Assembly (NCBI GenBank): GCA_016710275.1
Contig: JADJXS010000001.1
Location: 1,488,001-1,552,000, forward strand
Length of the DNA: 64,000 nt
Source of the DNA: Phycisphaerales bacterium
GTDB lineage: Bacteria; Planctomycetota; Phycisphaerae; UBA1845; Fen-1342
Reading direction: 5' to 3'
Position 1 is the stretch's first letter, and every line of letters begins with the position of its first letter. This document shows, in pieces, positions 9,116 through 18,357 of this stretch. The position numbers were made by a program, and so were the translations under genes. Under the pieces are notes generated by a model that ran no database searches, had not been told where the DNA came from, and saw nothing but the letters and a program-made list of their open reading frames with translations.

Positions 9116-10601
9116 CGCGCGGCGCTGCAGTGCGCGGCGCATGGCGCCGGCTGGGAAGGAAATCCCAGATTTCCTTCAGCCCGAGCAGCCCCTGCGGCCG
9201 GAAGATCATCACCGAGACCAGCAGCAGGGCGTAGATCACCATGCGGTAATCGCCGAGCCGCAGCGGGATCTCGGTCGGCCCGAATCGCACGACCGGGTAT
9301 TTCAGCGCCAACCACCGCACCAGTTCGGCAAATGCCACCACCCCGGCCACGAACAGCACCCCGCGCAGCACGTCCTTCCGCAGAATGCAAAACACCACCA
9401 GCAGCGTGGCGTACACCAGCTCATAGCCCGTGACCTGCACCGACAGCAGCGGGAACGAAAGTGCAAATAGTCCCGCCGCGCGGCACGACTCCAGCGCCAC
9501 GGCCGACGAGCCGATCACGACCAGGTCGCGCCAGTTGTCGCGCGGCGTGAGCGCCACCCGCGCCAGCCCGATGTACAGGGCCAGGTACCAGACGTGCGTC
9601 GGGTCGCGCAGCCACTCGGCCATGACCGTCAGCAGCACCGCCGCCAGCGTCGCGCCGCTGATCGAGCCCATCCCGCCCAGCACGACAATGATGATCACGT
9701 CGAAGCTGCGCATGAAGCCGGCGTCGAGCGGGCGCAGGATCGTGCCCGGCTGGTGTGCGTACAGGGCGCCGGCCAGTCCCGCGAAGAACGCCGCAAACAC
9801 GAAGGCGCGGACCTTGTACAGCGTGACGTTGACGCCCATCGCCTGCGCGGCGGTTTCATCCTCGCGGATGGAGAGCAGCGCCCGCCCGGTCGCCGATTGC
9901 TTGAGGCGATAGGCGAACACGAGCGTGACCGCGACGAACGCGTACACCCAGAACAGGGAGGTGTATTTCGGCACGTCGGTAAAGCCCTGGGCGCTGCCCA
10001 GCGGGAGCGGCAGCCAGTCGGCGACGGTCGCTTCGCGCATCGAGTCCACGTCGAAGAACTGCGGGTTGGATCGCTCCAGCAGCACCCGGCAGATTTCGCC
10101 GAAGCCCAGCGTCACAATCGCCAGGTAATCCCCGCGCAGGCGCAGCGACGGCAGCCCGACCAGGTAGCCTGCGCCCGCCGCCACCAGCCCGCCCAGGATC
10201 GCAGCCCCCACGAATATCCACGCCCCGACGGGCGGCAGATGCGGGAAGGGCCAGAGCGCCGATACCGGCGTCTCGATCAGGATCGCTTCGCCCCAGACGC
10301 TCATGGTCACGTAATACGTCAGTGCGGCCGAGACATACCCGCCGACGGCGAAGAACCCCGCGTGTCCGATGGAAAACTGCCCGGTGTAGCCGTTGACGAT
10401 GTTGAGTGAAACCGCCAGCACGATCGCGATGCCGACGTCCATCATGACGCGCAGGTGGTAGCGATCGAAGGAGGCCGCGACGAACTCATCGAGCTTCGCC
10501 GCACCGAAAATCAACAGGATCAGCGGGATCATCGCCGTGGCCAGCGCCGGCAACGACGATCCGCGGAGCGATCGGGCGTGATCCTGAATCTGCGACTTCA
10601 C
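9102..10601 (-). CDS. livM: Branched-chain amino-acid-type ABC transporter permease LivM, with a large insertion
   Basis: A 499-residue inner-membrane permease of the LivM family. The family core is present: SLNIVNGYTGQFSIGHAGFFAVGGY, LRLRGDYLAIVTLGFGEICR, ATGRALLSIREDETAAQAMG, VVLGGMGSISGATLAA, and the C-terminal IYALLLVSVMIFRPQGLLG. Between the conserved GMGSISG region and the C-terminal motif lie roughly 110 extra residues with about three more hydrophobic segments, so the protein is much longer than the usual 300-420. I chose the GTG at 10599-10601, which has AGGAGGAG about 10 nt upstream. livH lies 44 nt upstream. No livG/livF ATPase genes follow. Confidence 0.92.
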   Translation of the reverse strand: MKSQIQDHARSLRGSSLPALATAMIPLILLIFGAAKLDEFVAASFDRYHLRVMMDVGIAIVLAVSLNIVNGYTGQFSIGHAGFFAVGGYVSAALTYYVTMSVWGEAILIETPVSALWPFPHLPPVGAWIFVGAAILGGLVAAGAGYLVGLPSLRLRGDYLAIVTLGFGEICRVLLERSNPQFFDVDSMREATVADWLPLPLGSAQGFTDVPKYTSLFWVYAFVAVTLVFAYRLKQSATGRALLSIREDETAAQAMGVNVTLYKVRAFVFAAFFAGLAGALYAHQPGTILRPLDAGFMRSFDVIIIVVLGGMGSISGATLAAVLLTVMAEWLRDPTHVWYLALYIGLARVALTPRDNWRDLVVIGSSAVALESCRAAGLFALSFPLLSVQVTGYELVYATLLVVFCILRKDVLRGVLFVAGVVAFAELVRWLALKYPVVRFGPTEIPLRLGDYRMVIYALLLVSVMIFRPQGLLGLKEIWDFLPSRRHAPRTAAPRVSGR

Positions 10602-10645
10602 GGAGCCGTGCTCCTCCTGCGGCGGCGCACCGCGCTGCGCCCGCG

Positions 10646-11653
10646 TCAGACTTTCTCGCGCAGCGGCGAGCCGAGAATCCCGGTGGGGCGGACCAGCAGC
10701 ACCAGGATCAGCGCGCTGAACACATACACGTCTTTCAGCCCCGACCCCAGGTACTTCTGCAGGTAGCTCTCGCCGAACTGCTCGGCAAACGCGATCAGAA
10801 ACCCGCCCAGCACCGCGCCGCGCAGATTGCCGATTCCGCCCACGACCGCGGCGACAAACGCCTTCAGCCCCACCAGTACCCACGTCGGGTGCGCGGTCTG
10901 CTGCACGGTCGGAAATTTCAGCACGTACAGAAACCCGGCCGCCGCCGCCAGCACCGCCCCCAGCACAAATGTCATCGAGATCACGCGGTTCACCGGCACG
11001 CCCATCAGCGCGGCGCTGTCCGTGTTGAAGGAGACCGCCCGCATCGCCATGCCGAATTTCGTCCGCCGCACCAGCAGGTCCAGCAGCACCATCAGCGCCA
11101 GCGCCGTCGCGATGATCACCACGTCCAGCGAACCGAGCCGCGCCGTGCTCTGCCCCTCACCGATCACCAGCAGGTCCTGGTCGGGCAGCAGCGTCGGCAT
11201 CCGCTGCGGCTGCGTGCCGAAGGGCAGTCGCAGCGCCGGCGCCGGCGGCTGCGCCGTGTCATCGCCGCGAACCAGCGTGAACTGAAGCTGTCCCGCGTTC
11301 TGAAGAAAGAGCGAAACGCCGATGGCGGTGATCAGCACGTTCAACCGCGGCGCGCCGCGCAGCGGTCGATAGGCGAACCGTTCGATCAGAAAGCCCGTCA
11401 GTCCGCATAGCGCCATCGCGAACAGCAGCGCCATGCCGCCCGCCCACCACGGCAGCGGGGTGCCGAAGCCCATCCGCGGCAGCAGCGCCGCCGCAAAAAA
11501 GAAGCTGCCCCACGCCCCCAGCACAACCACGTCGCTGTGCGCGAAATTGATGAATTTCAGAATGCCGTAGACCATCGTGTAGCCCAGCGCAATCAGCGCG
11601 TACAGGCTCCCCACGGTGACGGCCATCGTCAGGATTTGCAGCAGGTCGGCCAA
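10646..11653 (-). CDS. livH: Branched-chain amino-acid-type ABC transporter permease LivH
   Basis: A 335-residue polytopic permease that partners LivM. Diagnostic: TVGSLYALIALGYTMVYGI, then INFAHSDVVVLGAW, RPLRGAPRLNVLITAIGVSLF, FGMAMRAVSFN and GGIGNLRGAVLGG. A hydrophilic loop of about 45 residues (around residues 130-175) is longer than in typical LivH. It lies between the binding-protein gene and livM on the same strand, so the three probably form one transcript. Confidence 0.94.
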   Translation of the reverse strand: MADLLQILTMAVTVGSLYALIALGYTMVYGILKFINFAHSDVVVLGAWGSFFFAAALLPRMGFGTPLPWWAGGMALLFAMALCGLTGFLIERFAYRPLRGAPRLNVLITAIGVSLFLQNAGQLQFTLVRGDDTAQPPAPALRLPFGTQPQRMPTLLPDQDLLVIGEGQSTARLGSLDVVIIATALALMVLLDLLVRRTKFGMAMRAVSFNTDSAALMGVPVNRVISMTFVLGAVLAAAAGFLYVLKFPTVQQTAHPTWVLVGLKAFVAAVVGGIGNLRGAVLGGFLIAFAEQFGESYLQKYLGSGLKDVYVFSALILVLLVRPTGILGSPLREKV

Positions 11654-11767
11654 GGCGGCTCTGGCTCAGATTGGAAAGCGGGGGAAGGAGGATCGGAGCG
11701 CGGGGATCGGGCGGCGGCGCGCCGCGGCCGATTCCCGCGGTGCGCCGCCCGTCCGTCGTGCGTGTGG

Positions 11768-12964
11768 TTATTCCTTTGCCTGCTCCGGCTCGACGCGCGC
11801 CACCATCGTCCGTTCGCCGTTCTTCATCTGCACGATCACGGCCGACTTCACGGCGTTGCGGTCCGGACCGATCGTCACGTTGCCCGTCACGGCGTCAAAG
11901 TCGCGGGTTGCCGCGATCGCCGCCGCCAGGTCCTTCCCTTCGAGCGACTTGGCCCGCTTCATCGCGTCGAACAGCAGCTTGGCGGCGTCATATCCCAGCG
12001 CCGCCAGCCCGTCCGGAATGTCGCCGAACTCCGCCTTGTACTTGCGGATGAAATCCTGCACCTTCGGCGTCTCATCCTGCGCCGCATAGTGATTGGAGTA
12101 AAACGCGCCTTCGATCGCCTCGCCGCCGATCTTGGCGAGCTGGTCGGAATCCCACCCGTCGCCGCCCAGCAGCGGGCAGGTGATGCCCAGCCGCCGCGCC
12201 TGGATCGCGATGTTTCCCACGTCCGTGTAATACCCGGGGATGAAGATCATGTCCGGGTTGGTTCCGCGGATCGCGACCAGTTGCGCCGTGAAGTCGTTGT
12301 CGCCGGCCTTGTAGCGCTGCTCGCTCGGCACCTCGCCGCCCAGCTTCGTGATCGCGCGCTTGAAGTCCCGCGCCAGCCCCTCCGAATAGGCCGAACTCTG
12401 GTCAAACAGCGTCGCCACGCGCTTGGCATTGCGATCCGCCGCGAACCGGGCGCAGGCGAATCCCTGGAAGGCGTCGATGAAGCAGACGCGGAAAATCATG
12501 TCGCCGACTTTGGTCACGCGCGGGTTGGTCGAAGAGGGCGTGATCATCGGCACGCCGTGCTCCTGGCAGATCGGCGCACCCGCCAGAGAGAGGCTGCTGG
12601 CCACCTCGCCCAGCACCGCCGTCACCTTGTCGCTGGCCACCAGCCGCGTCACGACCGTCCCGGCCTCCTTCGGGTCGCCCTTGGTGTCATATTCGCGCAG
12701 CTCGATCGGCCGCCCGTTCAATCCGCCGGCGGCGTTGAACTCCTTGATCGCCAGCTTGATCCCGTTCGACGTGGATTTGCCGAAGGTCGCCTCCGCCCCC
12801 GTCAGCGAGCCGTAATGACCGATCACGATCGGCTTGCCGGCGTCATCCGCCAGGGCGCTGCGCGCGGTGCTGAACCAGCCCACGCCGACGCTCAGTACGG
12901 CGGCTGCCGTCAGAAGGGCGGCGGTCGCCCGTCGGCGACCGAACATCTGGGAGGAATTCATCAT
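11768..12964 (-). CDS. Branched-chain amino-acid-type ABC transporter substrate-binding protein
   Basis: A periplasmic binding protein of the Leu/Ile/Val type (398 aa). The signal peptide runs from MMNSSQMFGRRR through a hydrophobic core to a probable cut after SALA. The mature part has IVIGHYGSLTGAEATFG, then GIKLAIKEFNAAGG, VLGEVASSLSLA, MITPSSTNP and ALGYDAAKLL, in the family order. Two adjacent ATGs (12964 and 12961) are possible; GAGGAG is upstream. It is the first gene of the set binding protein-livH-livM. The ligand cannot be told from sequence; amino acids, amides or urea are possible in this family. Confidence 0.92.
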   Translation of the reverse strand: MMNSSQMFGRRRATAALLTAAAVLSVGVGWFSTARSALADDAGKPIVIGHYGSLTGAEATFGKSTSNGIKLAIKEFNAAGGLNGRPIELREYDTKGDPKEAGTVVTRLVASDKVTAVLGEVASSLSLAGAPICQEHGVPMITPSSTNPRVTKVGDMIFRVCFIDAFQGFACARFAADRNAKRVATLFDQSSAYSEGLARDFKRAITKLGGEVPSEQRYKAGDNDFTAQLVAIRGTNPDMIFIPGYYTDVGNIAIQARRLGITCPLLGGDGWDSDQLAKIGGEAIEGAFYSNHYAAQDETPKVQDFIRKYKAEFGDIPDGLAALGYDAAKLLFDAMKRAKSLEGKDLAAAIAATRDFDAVTGNVTIGPDRNAVKSAVIVQMKNGERTMVARVEPEQAKE

Positions 12965-13254
12965 GACTCCGGCTCCTCGAAGTGACTCGACCGATTGAAT
13001 CGGAGCGGCCGGACGCGACCCCCGCCATCGCGGGCGCACCCTCGCCGCCGTGGTTTCGGGCGGTACTGTATCGCAAACGCCGTCCGGCCCCAAGCCGCGG
13101 CGCGGCTCAAGTCGGTCGTGTTGGCGACTCGTACTTCACCGCCGCCCCGCCCTCTGGACGGTCGCCGCACCCGTTCTATTCAATGTCCCCCGCAGCGCTT
13201 ATCGTGCCGGGCGACGCCTCCGAGTTCCCCGTTGCGCGTGGAGTGTTCGACCTG

Positions 13255-14085
13255 ATGGCCGCCCAGCCGCTGCCTCCGATCCGTCCCAGCCGCCTGTGGG
13301 CGACCTTCAAAGCCCTCTTTCGCGCCCGCATCACGCAGGGCGTGATCGTGATCCTGCCGATCTGGCTCACGATCATCGTCGTCAAGTTCGTCTTCGAGGT
13401 CATGCGCGACTCCTCGCAATGGGCGCTCGACGCCCTCGCCCCGCGCGAGCAGATGGTGGAGGGCATCCGCAGCGGCGTCGTGCTGCACCTGCCTGAAACC
13501 TGGCGCCGCTGGACCGGCGCGACGGACCTGCGCATCGCCGAGTTGATCGAGACCTGGGGCATGGCGGTGTTTTCGGTCTTCCTCACGATCTTCATCCTGT
13601 ACCTGATCGGCCTGTTCGCGGCCAACATCGTCGGCCGCCGCGCCATCACCGGCATGGAGGGGCTGCTCGAGCGCGTCCCGCTGGTGAAGACCGTGTATCG
13701 TTCCACTAAGCAGATTCTCGCCACGTTCGCCAGCGAGCAGAAGCAGAGCATGCAGCGCGTCGCGCTGGTCCCGCTCTTCGCGGATCGCGTGTATACGATC
13801 GGGTTCATTACCAACGCGTTCAAGGACACCACCAGCGGGGAGGACTTGTGCACCGTGTTCGTGTCGAGCGTGCCCAGCCCGACCACCAGCTATGTCCTGG
13901 TCGTCCGCAAGGCCGATCTGATCGAGTTGGATTGGAAATTCGAGGATGCGCTCAAGATGGTGATTTCCGGCGGAATTCTGCTGCCGGCTCCGTTTACCAT
14001 CGTCGCCCCCGGCGCGGGCCTGCCGCTCGCGGGCGGTGCGCCCGGTCGATCCCAGACTCTCCAAGCGCCGTCGCGGAAGGAGTAA
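13255..14085 (+). CDS. DUF502-family membrane protein
   Basis: About 276 residues. Two transmembrane segments, ITQGVIVILPIWLTIIVVKFVF and MAVFSVFLTIFILYLIGLFAANIVG, are followed by the DUF502 block VPLVKTVYRSTKQILATF and a conserved soluble domain (VALVPLFADRVYTIGFIT, FVSSVPSPTTSYVLVV). The family is widespread, membrane-bound and of unknown function. I used the ATG at 13255 (GGAG about 11 nt upstream); an ATG at 13183 in the same frame is an alternative. The stop is read into the ribosome site of the next gene, so they are probably cotranscribed. Confidence 0.85.
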   Translation: MAAQPLPPIRPSRLWATFKALFRARITQGVIVILPIWLTIIVVKFVFEVMRDSSQWALDALAPREQMVEGIRSGVVLHLPETWRRWTGATDLRIAELIETWGMAVFSVFLTIFILYLIGLFAANIVGRRAITGMEGLLERVPLVKTVYRSTKQILATFASEQKQSMQRVALVPLFADRVYTIGFITNAFKDTTSGEDLCTVFVSSVPSPTTSYVLVVRKADLIELDWKFEDALKMVISGGILLPAPFTIVAPGAGLPLAGGAPGRSQTLQAPSRKE

Positions 14086-14089
14086 GAGA

Positions 14090-14917
14090 ATGTTGCCCCG
14101 TCGATTCCTGACCCTGTGCTTGATCGGCGCCGCCCTCGCGCCGCTGGCCTGCGAAAAGAGTGATCCACCCCGCAGCGCGAACACCGGCGCCTCGGGCACC
14201 AGCGGCGCCGCCGCGAGCACAGCCGCGCCGAAGGCCGGCAACGGCGCTGCGCCCGCCGACGCCTCCGCATCGCCAACTTCCGACGCCGCCGCCGCCCGCG
14301 CCCTGGCCGGCCTGACTGAATCGGCCGCCGCGGCCGCCGGGGATGCCGCTTCGCAGGCGCTTCCGGCCGGCCATCCTCCGATTCCCGGGACGACATCACC
14401 ACAGCCGGCATCCACCGCGGACTCGTCGGCCGCCCCCAGCGACGCCGCATCACCCGCCGGCGCGATCAAGTGGAGCGTTCCCGGATCGTGGCAGGCGCAG
14501 CCGCCCGCCAGCCCGATGCGCAAGGCCCAGTATGGGATGCCCGCTGCGGAGGGCGATCCGGAAAGCGGCCTGTGCGTCGTCACGCTTCTCGGCGGCGGCG
14601 CAGGCGGTGTGGATGCCAACGTCGCGCGCTGGGTGGCGCAATTCAGGAAGGCGGACGGCAGCCCGCTGGCCGCCGAGGATGTGAAGCGCGAGGATCGTGA
14701 AATCGGCGGCCTGAAGGTCACCCGCGTCGAGATGAGCGGGCGATTTACCGATGCCATGACCGGCCGCTCGACGACGACCACCACCGACTTCCGGCTGCTC
14801 GGCGCGATCATCGTCGCCCCCGACGGGCTGTGGTTCTTCAAGGCCACCGGCCCCGACGCGACGATGCGCTCGCACACGCCGGCATTTGACGAAATGCTCG
14901 CGTCTCTGACCCAATAG
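14090..14917 (+). CDS. Putative lipoprotein, planctomycete-type hypothetical
   Basis: A 275-residue protein starting at ATG 14090, with AAGGAG 8 nt upstream overlapping the end of the DUF502 gene. The N-terminus MLPRRFLTLCLIGAALAPLAC looks like a lipoprotein signal, though the lipobox is not ideal. About 100 Ala/Pro/Ser-rich low-complexity residues follow, then a compact domain of about 145 residues (IKWSVPGSWQ, MRKAQYGMP, GLWFFKATGP) that reads as a small beta-rich domain. No named family recognised. Expected location: periplasmic face of a membrane. Confidence 0.7.
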   Translation: MLPRRFLTLCLIGAALAPLACEKSDPPRSANTGASGTSGAAASTAAPKAGNGAAPADASASPTSDAAAARALAGLTESAAAAAGDAASQALPAGHPPIPGTTSPQPASTADSSAAPSDAASPAGAIKWSVPGSWQAQPPASPMRKAQYGMPAAEGDPESGLCVVTLLGGGAGGVDANVARWVAQFRKADGSPLAAEDVKREDREIGGLKVTRVEMSGRFTDAMTGRSTTTTTDFRLLGAIIVAPDGLWFFKATGPDATMRSHTPAFDEMLASLTQ

Positions 14918-14938
14918 GCGGCGTTCAGCGAGATACCG

Positions 14939-15853
14939 ATGATTCCAGGCGGATGGGCATTGCTGCTCGCAATTGCGGCGCTGGTCGCCGCGATCGGCCC
15001 GGCATTGCGCGACTGGCAGGCTCGGCGCAGCGCGGCGCGGCGCGACCCGCGCACCGTACTGGACCCCGTCCAGCCGACGCCGCTTTCGGACACCGCCGCC
15101 GTCATCGCTGCGCTTCTGGCGACCGTGCTGAGCGCAGGCGGCGGCTGGGCGCCGCTCGCGGCGCTGCTTTCGGTCTATGCCGTGCTGACGGTCGGCCATC
15201 GCAATCAGTCCAACGCGGTCGGCGCGATCGGCATGTTGCTGTTGGCGGCCGCCGTGCTGCGCATCTCCCTGCACTGGCTTCCGCGCACCGGCTTCAACGT
15301 CGTGCTCGGCGTCCTGATGGCGGCGTGGCTGCTGAATTGGTTTGCATTGTTCTGGCATCAGCAGTTGCACGACGGCCGGGCTTGGACGACGGCCGGGCGG
15401 CTGGTGCCGATCGCCGAGCAACTGTCGTATGTTGTGCTGGCGGCTGCATTGCCGCTGCTGGTGGCGCAATCGGCCGCCTGGCACGCACTCAAGGCGGAGG
15501 CCGGTCTCGCGCAGGTCGCCGAAGCGCTTTCGGCCGTCGCGGCGCAGAGTGGCGATGCAGGCGCGCCCGCGACCGCCCCCGTTCATCCCACCGGCCGCCT
15601 CGGCATCGGCGGCATTCTGCTGTCGTTGATTACCCTGTCAATGAGCCTGGGGTTGTTCCTGCGACTCCGCGGCCCGGACGCGCGGCTCAGCGCCCGCCGC
15701 GCCGCCCGCCTCGCCGCGCATGTCGCGTTGGCGCTGGCGGCGCTGCCCTTGTGTCTGCTGTTGCAAGGGACGATCGGCCGCTCCCCCAACCCGCTGCTGC
15801 TGGCCTCGCTCGTCCCGGCCATCGCACTGTTGGCCCGCATCGGCCGGACCTGA
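14939..15853 (+). CDS. Polytopic membrane protein, function unknown
   Basis: A 304-residue protein with about eight hydrophobic segments (WALLLAIAALVAAIG, VIAALLATVL, GMLLLAAAVL, VVLGVLMAAWLLNWFALF, VVLAAALPLLV, GGILLSLITLSMSLGLFL, VALALAALPLCLLL, LLLASLVPAIALL). No transporter or enzyme motif recognised. It follows the lipoprotein gene by 21 nt on the same strand and is probably the last gene of the DUF502 set. A very long open frame overlapping it in another phase is a high-GC shadow. Confidence 0.68.
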   Translation: MIPGGWALLLAIAALVAAIGPALRDWQARRSAARRDPRTVLDPVQPTPLSDTAAVIAALLATVLSAGGGWAPLAALLSVYAVLTVGHRNQSNAVGAIGMLLLAAAVLRISLHWLPRTGFNVVLGVLMAAWLLNWFALFWHQQLHDGRAWTTAGRLVPIAEQLSYVVLAAALPLLVAQSAAWHALKAEAGLAQVAEALSAVAAQSGDAGAPATAPVHPTGRLGIGGILLSLITLSMSLGLFLRLRGPDARLSARRAARLAAHVALALAALPLCLLLQGTIGRSPNPLLLASLVPAIALLARIGRT

Positions 15854-15891
15854 CCGCCGCGGCTATGCCGCACGGCAGGTCGGCAGCCGCT

Positions 15892-16755
15892 TCAATCCCG
15901 AAACAGGAAGCGCCGCATCCGCTCGCGCGCGCTGGTCAGCCTTCGAACGTCCCGATGCACGCGCTCCGCCGCGCGCGTATGCGGCGTCGATGCGTCGTAG
16001 ATCGCCTGCAGGTTCAGCCCCCGGCAGCGCCGCTCCACCTCATCCACCAGTTCCACCGGCCACTCCGCGTCCTCGCCCTCATCCCACCCGGCGTGCATCG
16101 CATCCTCGGCTCGGTCGGCCGCGTCGATCGGCCAGCTTCCGCTGATCTCCAGCAGCGGCCGCACCACCCGCGTCAGCACCCGCGATCCGGCCAGCCGCAG
16201 ATCCGCATCCTCGGCTCGCGCCGCGACAAACGCCGCCTCCATCCCGCGCAGATCATTCAGCACGATCCGCGCTTGCAGCAGTCCCAGTCGCTCCCACGGA
16301 TCGCCGCCGCCGGGCTGATCGGAAAGCTCCAACGAGGTCCGCCGGACGAACGCCCGTCCCATCGTTTGATCCAGCCGCGTCATGGCAAACAGCGCCGCCC
16401 CGCGCACGCGCGGGGAATCATCCTGACCACGAATCCCCATCAGGATTCCCAGCGCATCGGACATGCCGCTGCGCCCCAGCGCGTAGACATAGGCCTCCCG
16501 GCAGCGCTCGTCCGGCTCTTCTCCCCGCAGCAAACGGTCGCGCAGGTTGTCAAAGTGCTCGCGCCCCGCGCTGGGCAGCAGCATCCACGCGCCCCGCATT
16601 CGCCCCGCCGCATCCTCGCTCGCCAGCAGGCTCGCCGCCCGCCGATTGCGCACCGCATCCGCGATCATCGGCCACATCAGAATTCCGGCGATGGTCGCCA
16701 GCAGCGCCGCCCCGCCCCCGATCCACAACCCGGCGCGAACGCGTGCGCGGCTCAT
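15892..16755 (-). CDS. Membrane-anchored HEAT-like repeat protein coupled to pyrB
   Basis: A 287-residue protein. One N-terminal transmembrane helix (AGLWIGGGAALLATIAGILMW) is followed by an all-helical soluble part with alternating helices such as REAYVYALGRSGMSDALGIL and RVRGAALFAMTRL, which look like HEAT repeats. Its ATG overlaps the pyrB stop (ATGA), so it is translated from the pyr transcript. The reason for linking a membrane-bound scaffold to pyrimidine synthesis is unknown; the coupling may be only positional. Confidence 0.72.
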   Translation of the reverse strand: MSRARVRAGLWIGGGAALLATIAGILMWPMIADAVRNRRAASLLASEDAAGRMRGAWMLLPSAGREHFDNLRDRLLRGEEPDERCREAYVYALGRSGMSDALGILMGIRGQDDSPRVRGAALFAMTRLDQTMGRAFVRRTSLELSDQPGGGDPWERLGLLQARIVLNDLRGMEAAFVAARAEDADLRLAGSRVLTRVVRPLLEISGSWPIDAADRAEDAMHAGWDEGEDAEWPVELVDEVERRCRGLNLQAIYDASTPHTRAAERVHRDVRRLTSARERMRRFLFRD

Positions 16756-17702
16756 GCGGCCTGGCCGGTGGCGGCCTGGTTCACGAGGAACAGCACGGCC
16801 ATCCGCACCGCCAGTCCGTTCGTCACCTGCCGCAGAATGCTCGAATTCGGCCCGTCGGCCACATCCGCCGCCAGCTCGATTCCCCGGTTCACCGGGCCGG
16901 GGTGCATGATCAGCACGTCCGGTCGGCAGCGTCGCAGCCGCTCCGCGTTCATGCCGAAGAACTGCACATACTCGCGCACGCTGGGAAACACGCTGCTCTC
17001 GATCCGCTCGTTCTGCACGCGCAGCATGTTGATGACGTCGAATTCGCCCAGCATGGCGTCGAAGTCGTGACAGACCCGCGCACCGAGCGCCTCGAAGGAG
17101 CGCGGCACCAGCGTCGGCGGGCCGACCACCGTCACCTGCGCGCCGAGCTTCAGCAAGCCGCGCAGGTTCGAGCGCGCCACCCGCGAGTGCGCCACGTCGC
17201 CCACGATGGCGACCTTCAACCCCTCGATCCGCCCCTTGCACTCGCGGAGCGTGAACAGGTCGAGCAGCGCCTGCGTCGGGTGCGCGTGCTGCCCGTCCCC
17301 GGCGTTCACCACGCAGCAGCCCACCGATTGCGACAGGTGCGTCGCCGAGCCGGCCGCCGGGTGCCGCAGCACCATCACATCCACCCCCATCGCCTCAATG
17401 TTGCGGGCCGTGTCGATCAGCGATTCGCCCTTCTTTGTGGAGGACATCCGCTCCTGCAGGTCGATCACGTCCGCCCCCAGCCGCTGCGCCGCCAGCTCAA
17501 AGCTCATCCGGGTGCGCGTGCTCTCCTCAAAGAACATCGTCACGACCACCCGCCCGCGCAGCGCCGGCACTTTCTTGACGCTGCGCGTCGAGACCTCCTT
17601 GAAGCTCTCCGCCGTGTCGAGAATGTGCTCGATTTCCTCGCGCGAGAGGTCGTCCATCTGCAGCAGGTGCCGCCGCGTCCACGCTGCCCGCCGTGTCTCC
17701 AT
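16752..17702 (-). CDS. pyrB: Aspartate carbamoyltransferase catalytic subunit
   Basis: PyrB condenses carbamoyl phosphate and aspartate to N-carbamoylaspartate. Present: the carbamoyl-phosphate loop FFEESTRTRMSFE, the flexible-loop lysines SSTKKGES, HPTQALLDLF and MHPGPVNRGIEL. The start is ambiguous: ATG 17702 gives a family-like N-terminus (METRRAAWTRRHLL); GTG 17711 has GGGAAG 6-7 nt upstream; ATG 17762 would overlap pyrR by 29 nt. It follows pyrR and precedes the HEAT protein by ATGA overlap. No pyrI regulatory subunit is nearby, consistent with a PyrR-controlled set. Confidence 0.94.
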   Translation of the reverse strand: METRRAAWTRRHLLQMDDLSREEIEHILDTAESFKEVSTRSVKKVPALRGRVVVTMFFEESTRTRMSFELAAQRLGADVIDLQERMSSTKKGESLIDTARNIEAMGVDVMVLRHPAAGSATHLSQSVGCCVVNAGDGQHAHPTQALLDLFTLRECKGRIEGLKVAIVGDVAHSRVARSNLRGLLKLGAQVTVVGPPTLVPRSFEALGARVCHDFDAMLGEFDVINMLRVQNERIESSVFPSVREYVQFFGMNAERLRRCRPDVLIMHPGPVNRGIELAADVADGPNSSILRQVTNGLAVRMAVLFLVNQAATGQAA

Positions 17703-17733
17703 GGTCGTCACGCGCTGCTTCCCGCCCGGGTGA

Positions 17734-18258
17734 TCATTCGGATTCGACGCACTCGATCCCATCCTCCCCGTCCACCTCGCGCACCTTCACCTTGATGATC
17801 TGATGCGCGGCCGTCTCCACCCGCAGCCCGACGAAATCCCCGTGAATCGGCAGCTCGCGCCAGCCGCGATCCACCAGCACCGCCAGCCGGATCGCCCGCG
17901 GCCGCCCCAGATCGACCAGCGCGTCCAGCGCCGCCCGTACGCTGCGCCCCGTGTACAGCACGTCGTCCACCAGCACGATCCAGTGATCGCGCACGTCGAA
18001 CGTGATCTCGGTGCCGCGCAGCATCGCGTTCGGGCCGATGGTCGAGAGGTCATCGCGATACAGCGTGATGTCCAGCGCTCCGTAGTGCAGCGCCATCCCC
18101 CGCGCTTCGAGCAGCGCTCGCAGCCGCCGCGCCAGCACCTCCCCGCGCCGCCGGATGCCCACGATCCCCACCGGCGCGCCCGGCGGCGCCGCGCGCGCAA
18201 TCTCGTCCGCCATCCGTTCCAGCGTCCGTTGCAGCCCGGCTTCATCCTGGAGAATCAT
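17734..18258 (-). CDS. pyrR: Pyrimidine regulator / uracil phosphoribosyltransferase PyrR
   Basis: A 174-residue type I phosphoribosyltransferase. The PRPP-binding motif reads IVLVDDVLYTGRSVRAALDAL, preceded by GIVGIRRRGEVLARRL and followed by LVDRGWRELPI, all characteristic of PyrR. The family binds pyr mRNA with UMP to control attenuation in Firmicutes and has UPRT activity. In this lineage the RNA target has not been identified from the sequence; the 100-nt gap to metF shows no obvious anti-terminator. It is the first gene of pyrR-pyrB-HEAT. Confidence 0.93.
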   Translation of the reverse strand: MILQDEAGLQRTLERMADEIARAAPPGAPVGIVGIRRRGEVLARRLRALLEARGMALHYGALDITLYRDDLSTIGPNAMLRGTEITFDVRDHWIVLVDDVLYTGRSVRAALDALVDLGRPRAIRLAVLVDRGWRELPIHGDFVGLRVETAAHQIIKVKVREVDGEDGIECVESE

Positions 18259-18357
18259 GCCGCGCAGCGTACCGCCGCGCCCGCGGAGCGAAAAGTGCCC
18301 CGGCGCCGCCGCAGGGCCACGCCCCGGCGGCGAACAGGCCCGTAGCGCGCCGGCGTT

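Noticed and set aside
13180..15105. A 641-codon open frame on the minus strand
   Set aside because: Antisense to the DUF502 and lipoprotein genes, which have ribosome sites and family motifs.
14953..17070. A 705-codon open frame on the plus strand
   Set aside because: It overlaps the membrane protein gene, the HEAT protein and pyrB in other phases, is Arg/Pro-rich and has no domain. High-GC shadow.
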